DNA of 64,000 nt from Macrolepiota albuminosa (lineage: Eukaryota > Basidiomycota > Agaricomycetes > Agaricales > Agaricaceae): the NCBI GenBank assembly GCA_027475525.1, contig JAMWFC010000060.1, positions 496,001 to 560,000 on the forward strand. Reading direction: 5' to 3'. Position 1 is the stretch's first letter. Every line of letters begins with the position of its first letter. The notes beneath the pieces were generated by a model, which was not told the origin of the DNA, did not search any database, and saw only the letters and a program-made list of their open reading frames with translations. Made by a program: the position numbers and the translations under genes. Shown one piece after another: positions 57,706 to 64,000 of this stretch.

Positions 57706-58128
57706 CTAAACTTTGGGCGTCATCAGTGCTCCGGAGGCTATATTTTCCCTGTCCGAAATAGTTGTCAGTCTCTCCTCTGTAGGAACCTGTGTTACGGAAT
57801 CCTCCATTAGGGACTGACTTTGCTGCAATCCATCGCCAATCTCTTCCAGGCCGTCCTCAAGGTCATGGATGATGGTATAGCTGTAGTCCTCTCCTGCCTG
57901 GGTGGGGAGTTGTCCGTTGTTGTGATTTGTCTCCTGTGTGTGTGTTTCATCTCTATTTCTGACAGGTGGTAAGGTTTGGGTAATGTTCCGGTAGTTTATA
58001 CCTTCCCTTAAGCAGGATCGCTGCGTGGCACTACCCGTTGTAAATACAACTGCCGTCTGAGCCTTGACCTGGATCAGTGAGGGGGTCCAGTTGGGATTAT
58101 CTGCTGTCCGAAGACCCAGTAAATCCAT
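57706..58128 (-). CDS. LINE small ORF between ORF1 and the insert
   Basis: The 140-codon frame starts MDLLGLRTADNPNW and ends ASGALMTPKV. It is polar and probably disordered, with an acidic patch (DLEDGLEEIGDG). It may be the C-terminal part of ORF1 or the N-terminal part of ORF2 cut off by the insert. I see no domain. Confidence 0.5.
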   Translation of the reverse strand: MDLLGLRTADNPNWTPSLIQVKAQTAVVFTTGSATQRSCLREGINYRNITQTLPPVRNRDETHTQETNHNNGQLPTQAGEDYSYTIIHDLEDGLEEIGDGLQQSQSLMEDSVTQVPTEERLTTISDRENIASGALMTPKV

Positions 58129-58231
58129 CCTAACTTCTTAACCCTGAAAAGCCGGTTATGATTAATTGTGTCTGATTTGGTACGACTGCGACATCTCTGT
58201 ATTTCTCTATTAAAAAAAAAGGGGGGGGGGG

Positions 58232-59620
58232 CTATTTACGTTCATGTCTGCTGTTAATGGGACCTGTGGCCTGGCTACCATTTCTCCAGGATTCAGCCTG
58301 ACATTCATTCCTACCCCTGTCATTGCCGAAATCCCTATCGTTTCTGTTTGAGGTCATAAATTCCACAGTTTCTTCAATCTTTCCTGCTGCCTTGTTCCCA
58401 TACCAACCTTCCACTGATATGTATGTGCAGTGCTGGGGGTTGTGGTCAGCACCTTTGCAATAGTAGCAGTGCAGTCTAAATTTTTTGTCAACAAGGGTTG
58501 CACTGCCGCAATCCATATCCAGGAACTTCGTGTCTTTTATGTGTTGTATAATCGTGAAATAACTTGTCCATGTAAGTGGTGGGGGGTGCCTGAAGAAGAC
58601 ATTCCAGGTCAGTTTCTGGGGCCTTCCCATAGCTGTGCGGTCAACCAACTCTTCTTCTTTAACCAACTTCACCTCTAAGGTTCATAGTATCTCTCTTGCC
58701 AGCCCCGTGTCATGCTGTGACGTCTTGTCGCCTATGATTTTGCCTTTGAGTAGGTCTACCATGGCTTCGTCACTTAGTAGGGTCCTCCGAATGATTTCTG
58801 TAGCCGTCTCCTCCGACTCTCGTATCACATCCTGAGATTTAATGCTGAGAGTGAATTCTTCGATCGTACACAGGAAGCATGGGGTAGGCGGATTGTAAGG
58901 CAGGAAAAAGGCTGTGGCTTTGGGCGTTGATATGGTGGGGTGTGCAGATAAGATGTTATACGTGGCCTCCGAGATGTCTGAGAGTAGGAAATGGTATGGC
59001 GGCTTATACCTGTCGCTTCCTTTCCTCTTCGTATTTATCTCCTTTTCCTGCTGGGGGGTGGACAGCCTGGCCCTCTCGCCTGTCATTGCTATTATGAGGT
59101 CCTTGATTTTGTCGCTCACTGTCATCAGGTCTGCAGTATTACTTGCCTGCCAGTCTCTGACCCATAGTTTTGGCCCTGGGTATGCATCAAAGTGTATTTG
59201 TTGTTCCGGTAGTAGGTTGTACAATGGTGGGGTAGAGATGTGTATGGTTGGGAATCCTCCCAATGGTATCGGCATGCATTCTAGGTCACCGGGGAGCTGA
59301 GGTGGTTGATCAGAAGGGGTTGGGCTTCCTCCCATTTGTGTAGGCTGCACCTGTGTCACCTCCACGTTCTGCCTGTAAGTGCGTCTCACAATCCACACCG
59401 GGTCAGCTTTTCCCCTGTTCAGTGTGTGTGGGGTGGATGTTCCCTCTGTGTTGGCCCCTAGAGCTGGTGACAAGGGGATATATGGGTTGACCAGAGTTTC
59501 GTCCCCATCAAGATCCATGTCCTGCATTTCTCCGTTCATCAGCATTTGCTCCGCAGCGCTGGGTTGTGTTTGGATTTCTGCAGGGGAGGGGCTTTGTATT
59601 TCCCCTTCGGATTCGTCCAT
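58232..59620 (-). pseudogene. LINE ORF1, RNA-binding Gag-like protein
   Basis: An ATG at 59620 (MDESEGEIQSPSPAE) opens a frame running to 58232 with one TGA (about 58680, REIL-stop-TLEV, Arg expected). The N-terminal third is Pro/Gln-rich and disordered. A folded middle part follows (LLSDISEATYNILSAHP, FTLSIKSQDVIRESEET). One CCHC knuckle CYYCKGADHNPQHC lies near 58460. The C-terminus is Arg/Asn/Gly-rich. Such ORF1 proteins coat the LINE RNA. A 9-A/11-G homopolymer lies just past the stop (about 58210-58230). Confidence 0.8.
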
Positions 59621-60157
59621 GTCTGAGATTGACGGGGGGCTGGTTAGAAGTTGTCTTTTCCTGTCATGGCTCTTTACTCCCTTTTATTTCTGCAGGCTTG
59701 CAGACTGTGTGCATTTCTGCTGGTCGTTTCCTTTAGTCATAAGCAGGGGGGTTGCCATGTAGGCTTGCTAATCCCCCATTTTCTATTTTCACGGTGGAAT
59801 AACAAAATACCGTTTTCCGGACCTTACTACCCTACATCATTTGCTGGTAGCTTGTAGGCGTCTAATCGATTTAATCATTCCTTATAAGGGTAAATACGTG
59901 AAAGTTCATCTTCTTTTCACTTAGTAGACCTGGGCTGCTGTTTGTCCGTCCACCCTCCGGCTTTGGGGTTCTCTGGCCTATGGCCCTTCTCCTTCTGCGC
60001 AATGGCGTCCAGAGGGAAGCTTTGTGGGGGGGGGGGGCTCGCCTCTGCTACCCAGGCAGCTTCTCTCGTAAGAGGAATGAGGTGCATACTGCCCGTGTGG
60101 GCTCAGTAGCGGCATTGGGGTTAGCAATGCAGGTGGTGGTTCGTGGTCAAGGGTCCC
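59621..60157 (-). other. LINE 5' untranslated region
   Basis: This is non-coding sequence between the LINE 5' end and ORF1. It includes an 11-base G run (about 60028-60038). Internal promoters are usual for such elements; none was recognised. Confidence 0.55.
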
Positions 60158-60177
60158 TTCAAGTGTGAACTTTTATT
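60158..60177. repeat. LINE target-site duplication, right copy
   Basis: Identical to 51779-51798. Confidence 0.92.
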
Positions 60178-60710
60178 AAGTTTGCATTTCAAACTAAAAA
60201 CAATTAAAATTATAACACTTTTACAACGTGTATGCGCGTGTAACTAAGCCCCCAGAACTTCGTAAATACAAGTTTTATATTTAACTTAAGACTTGCTCAA
60301 TTTCATTTGGGCAACTTAACACAAATAAAAACCTACATTTCGCATCAATAGCGCAGTTTGTAAAAAAAATGTATTCGTGACTAGTAATCCAATCTGGTTC
60401 AAAGACGAAGGACGACTGGAACCTCGTGACATAAGTGGTATAAGTAGCCCCATAGAGTAAGACCATTTGAATGCTCACTCGTGTTATGCAGGGCTGAAAA
60501 AGCTCTAGTTACATGGAGACAGCCAATAGATACTACTAGGTCTACAGGGATTTTACATGATATACAGAGAAAAACATGGACCGTGAAAAAAGATGGGAAT
60601 CTACGTTATCGATTTATATAATGAAGTCGGTCCTAAACCATTAATTACTTGCACAAGTAGAGGATAGTAGAAACCGACAGATAAATAAAGCACAGAAAGA
60701 TCAACTCCTG
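60178..60710. other. 3' flank of the phosphatase gene, non-coding
   Basis: AT-rich with no supported ORF. It includes the 3' UTR of the minus-strand phosphatase gene. Confidence 0.6.
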
Positions 60711-62608
60711 CTATCTGACTATCTCGTCTACTTTGGATCGGTTGATGCAGAATCCCTTATGTTCAGTGATCAGCTGCCGTCTATAAACACTACATAAAAA
60801 TGGATTCCTCACTGGCGTCACCCATGCTTTGCAACCACAACACATTCCAGCCCAGTCATAATTTCCCAACTTTGCTCCGCACTTGGAGTTGGGGCAGACA
60901 ATCTTTCCCGCGAGCTCTCCTGCCGATAAGAAAGGTTCCATCCATTTCATCTGGTCGACGGTAGTAAGTGTTGTTGACATGGGAAAAGTACAAGACGGCA
61001 ACAACATACAGGCTCAACAAAGTAACCCGAGCATTTGGGGTTCACAAGAATCGGTGCACTTTGTGGTGGTGCTTTCGCGATGGAATGTATTGGTGTCAGA
61101 CCCGTGCCCTGTGAACCTGGATGCGAAGCGCGGAGTGGAGCCAATTTGGGATTCGTCATTAGCTCTGCGGCTAACTCCAAAGGACTGACCATAGTAGTGA
61201 GTGTCTTCTCGGACGGTACTTGACTATCGCTCAGCGCGTGCTTCGATTTTCCATGTGTCTCAAGAGGATTTTCTTGGATTTCTCCCACGGGTGAGAGCAC
61301 GGCATCAGACAATCGACGTCCAATAAGCTTCGCAGTCTCGTGTGAAATCTCCACGTTATCGACAGTATGTTCCTCGTCTTCGCTTTCTAATGCAGAACCT
61401 GATTGATGATCTTGCGGAATCCCGGATAAATTCTGCAGGGAAGGTTTGTCACTTGAAGGTCGACGAATCGTGGGAACAGCGCCAGCTCCGTTGGGTTCAT
61501 TGCTGATAGATGACATAGTCAAAGAGTCGCCCAAACCCCCGAGTATCGATGGGCGGCGAGGTCGTAGTTCGGGAGCCCCGTTAGATGTCCCTCCTGTCGA
61601 TCGTAGAGAATTTGATGGTTGAATACCTCGAGCTGTTGTCGAAGGCCGCCTGGATCCGGCGGGAGTCCTCGCCGCCGGAGTGGCAGGACCCAATTGGCCG
61701 TGATCAAGCATGTGTTCTCTTGTTGCCAATTCTTGTCTAAATATGTAAGAGGAAAGAGAACTGAAAGAGATCAACATTCACAAACCTGCACATTTTACAT
61801 CTTATCTGTCGGCGTGGACATCCAGGCGTGTTAGGTGTCGAGTCCGAAGGCGTACTCGGGTATTTCGCAAACATATTGATCTCCGGAAACGAACCATCAC
61901 CGTCTGAAAATGCAATCGAGAGTAAATCGGATGTTTAGGGCCGACAAAAAGCTTAAGTGATCGCACTCATGACTTCATCATATGCACGTTCCATATAGTA
62001 CAACCTTGTTGTTTTGTCCCGTCGTGAGATTCTGTACTGAGCTTGATGAAAAATTTCCAGCTGACGAAGGAAACCTTCATTTGGCCTAGGTGATAACATG
62101 AGTCACGATGACAGAACAATAGAGGTATGTTCGTACTCGATGCTTGGCCGGACCTTCCGAATCATCTCTAAAGCAGCTTCCATATCCAAACGTTTGCTGT
62201 ACATGAGGTATGCGGCAACGACGGACGCACTACGGCCTATTGATAATGGATGACATAAATGGGGGAAGGAGGAGAATCGAACTTACTAACTCCAGCATGA
62301 CAATGGACTAGGACACCACGACCCTTCTGTAGCTCCGCTTCGATAAAGTGGATCGAGGGAAGTAAGTGTTGAAGAATATCTGTATCTTCCGTGTCGTCGA
62401 GGAGTACTTGATGTCGAATGAAGGTCTATAGGACATAGAATAAGACGAGCGTGAGATTGAAGAGACGTAGGCAAACCTCCTGTATTGTAATTCTTCCACG
62501 CATAGCAGAAAGAATACTGTATATCCCGTGTAATCTGAGCTCCTCAACATTGAGGGCGCTCGCGAGATCCCCTATCCAAAGTCCTGGTGTCACCTCGTCC
62601 ATGGACAT
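60711..62608 (-). CDS. YVH1: YVH1/DUSP12-type dual-specificity phosphatase, intact
   Basis: Eight exons give exactly 506 codons (505 aa and stop): 62608-62477, 62425-62287, 62236-62137, 62085-61967, 61903-61786, 61736-61010, 60950-60813, 60755-60711. The phosphatase signature is HCHAGVSRSASVVAAYLM, with catalytic Cys86 and Arg92; an intron splits the Ser91 codon. A zinc-binding C-terminal half begins RCKMCRQELATREHMLDH, is parted by a Ser/Pro-rich disordered insert of about 200 residues, and resumes CSGYFVEPMKWMEP, CPNSKCGAKLGNYDWAG and FCINRSKVDEIV. In yeast this family acts in late 60S ribosome maturation, and the zinc part is the essential one. The start ATG at 62608 is followed by a second Met (MSM). 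Introns are 49-60 bases, GT-AG. No decay is seen, unlike the elements. Confidence 0.92.
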
Positions 62609-62968
62609 TGTGCACAACGTTGGGACTACTTGATCGTCGTGGGCCTGTAAAACTTGTGTAGAACGCCAAACTTCTGCCCAAATCGTGGACAGTGTTGCTG
62701 GTATCGCCAAGGGGGTTACTGAGAAGATGACTAAAGTGATCGTGGAGGAAAGAGTGAAATAGCGTCGAAAAACGGAACTTGGGTATTGTAAGTACTAAAA
62801 ATAGGCCTCCGATAAAGTTTTGGAAATTCAAATTTGGAGCGATCCTGCGCGCCAAATATCTTGCGCAGGGTTCTCAACATTCTTCATGCATATGGCAGTC
62901 ACACAAATTACTTTACATGTTCAAGATGGACTCAATAAGATGTTCTTAAGAGTGGTTAGAAAGATTTA
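62609..62968. other. Intergenic between phosphatase and lysozyme genes
   Basis: This is 360 bases upstream of the phosphatase and downstream of the lysozyme-like gene. It must hold the phosphatase promoter; no TATA box was recognised. Confidence 0.6.
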
Positions 62969-63917
62969 TCAGCCTCGGGCCATGCTATCCAAGGGAAAAT
63001 CAACACAATCTGGTACTTCTTGGCGGCGTAAACTTACCGGCGAAGTCCAGCGCTATCGCCGTTGAAAATATTTTGGTCGCCGGGATTGGGCCCAGAGTTG
63101 GCGTATTGCCAGAAGGTGCTGTAGCTACAAAGAGGTGTCACATCTGTGGTTATGTATAGTCCTCGTGACTTACGCCCAACCAGCAGGAAGGGGTCCAATT
63201 TTGGAAGCGTATCTGGCAATCCAGAGAGGGTGAGTACTAGCGAAGCCGGGGTAATTATCCGTGCAGGTAATCCACCAGTCAGTTGTGGTGTAGATGACTG
63301 AGTAAAAAGGAATATAGTACGACATTGTAAAAAAGGAAATGTTTGTTTGAGACGAACCGGGATAACGTCCAGTCTTATCATGGTAGGTACTGGAGAAGCT
63401 CCTGATCCAAGCAACCATGGCAGGAGCACTCAAACCATAGCACCTGGCACCATAAGGGTTGTCTATGGTTTACAAATGTTACAAGGATTCTGAAATAAGA
63501 CTGAAGCGAGAGCATCACATTCCATATCCAGGGCACCAGGAAGAGTTTGACCATCGGCAGTCCATACACCACCATTAGCAAGGAAGAATCTAGCCTGAGC
63601 GGCACCAGAGGATATATCGGGCCGAGCAAAGTGATAACTACCACGAATGATGCCTACATTCGTGGCACCGGTGTACTGACTGGAGAAGTAAGGGTTTCTA
63701 TACCCTGAGAGCCGCGCTTTGAGCACCTTGCGCGGAAAGAAGACAATAAATACGCACCAGTGCCTTCAGTCGCCTTGATGTAGGCGAACTCGATGCGGTT
63801 TGCTTTGACGGCGGACCACTTGATACTGGGTTGGTGGCTAGAGACGTCAATACCCTCAGGGGCGGTTCTAGCCGTAATTGCGGCCAGAGCATGAGCGATT
63901 ACCAAGAAAAATTTCAT
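62969..63917 (-). CDS. Secreted GH25 lysozyme-like hydrolase (Chalaropsis type)
   Basis: Six exons give exactly 226 codons: 63917-63758, 63704-63519, 63462-63358, 63297-63174, 63124-63038, 62984-62969. Signal peptide MKFFLVIAHALAAITA is followed by APEGIDVSSHQ. GH25 hallmarks are Asp24 in GIDVSSHQ, the strand GIIRGSYHFARP, the catalytic pair in LDMEY (Asp113, Glu115), DWWITCTDN and FWQYANSG. The length of 225 aa fits the family. Such enzymes cleave the N-acetylmuramic acid to N-acetylglucosamine bond of bacterial cell walls, outside the cell. The last exon (16 bases, ending RMARG) is the least certain; reading through gives a stop two codons after GLR. Confidence 0.9.
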
Positions 63918-64000
63918 TTTGAAGAAGACCGAGCCCGAGGAATTCTGAATTTGATAACCCTTTCAAAACGCATTATATATCCCAAACCACATCCGCATCC
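63918..64000. promoter_or_regulatory. Upstream region of the GH25 gene
   Basis: On the minus strand a TATATAATG-like box lies near 63972-63980, about 60 bases upstream of the ATG. It is a plausible core promoter. Confidence 0.45.

Larger units (their letters stand above)
51799..60157 (-). mobile_element. Full-length LINE (Tad/I-like: ORF1, endonuclease, RT, RNase H)
   Basis: The element is 8.36 kb, bounded by a perfect 20-bp target duplication. Its 3' end is an A-rich tail (T-rich on the plus strand, 51799-51825). ORF1 has a CCHC knuckle; ORF2 has an AP-type endonuclease, RT with FADD, an RNase H domain and a C-terminal Cys/His motif, the order seen in Tad and I clades. Several TGA stops and small indels disable it. 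An unusual 0.93-kb non-coding insert lies between the ORFs. A 5' UTR of about 0.5 kb precedes ORF1. Confidence 0.92.

Noticed and set aside
58205..58232. A9-G11 homopolymer as a programmed slippage site for LINE ORF1
   Set aside because: It lies just after the ORF1 stop and homopolymer length is unreliable in assemblies; no evidence for recoding.
1..64000. CRISPR arrays, tRNA and rRNA genes
   Set aside because: No regularly spaced short repeats, cloverleaf-like clusters or rRNA motifs were recognised by eye; the genes are eukaryotic in style.

Overview
The window is a transposon-rich stretch of a basidiomycete genome, most likely an Agaricomycete. The evidence is a KDZ transposase with its cysteine-cluster N-terminus and an Ulp1-type protease, four Ty3/gypsy elements (at least three with chromodomain-type C-termini), a Tad/I-like LINE with RNase H, short GT-AG introns, and two ordinary fungal genes at the right end. 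I do not name a genus.

Layout. Positions 1-5179 hold a decayed KDZ transposase and Ulp1-like protease; the protease is cut by a solo LTR (4242-5010). A hypothetical multi-exon gene (7365-7868 continuing at 25678-29271) is split by gypsy element D (7869-25677, minus strand). D is itself split inside its accessory ORF by gypsy element C (10955-17076, plus strand). A further solo LTR (29729-30227) abuts a 5'-truncated LINE with a poly(A) tail (to 31165). Gypsy element A (31182-51006, plus) is split inside its reverse transcriptase by gypsy element B (35836-46736, minus). A full-length LINE (51799-60157, minus) has a 20-bp target duplication. Positions 60158-64000 carry two intact host genes: a YVH1/DUSP12-type phosphatase and a secreted GH25 lysozyme-like enzyme. 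Each nested gypsy insertion (B, C, D and the solo LTR in Ulp1) has a 5-bp target duplication, and removing it restores the reading frame of its host.

The cargo differs by element. B carries two retropepsin domains in tandem and an antisense ORF with a Gal4-like six-cysteine pattern. D carries a sense accessory ORF of about 978 codons downstream of pol. A carries a small Cys-rich sense ORF. B and C look self-primed in the Tf1 manner: the sequence just inside the 5' LTR is complementary to a stretch inside the LTR that looks like the transcript start.

Two overlays affect all annotation. First, most in-frame stops in the elements are TGA where Arg (CGA) is expected, and LTR-pair differences are almost all CpG transitions, so CpG deamination is the main cause of decay. 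Second, eleven perfect tandem duplications of exactly 77 bp occur, all inside elements and most breaking a coding frame. They look like unmerged k-mer overlaps from a k=77 assembly rather than biology.
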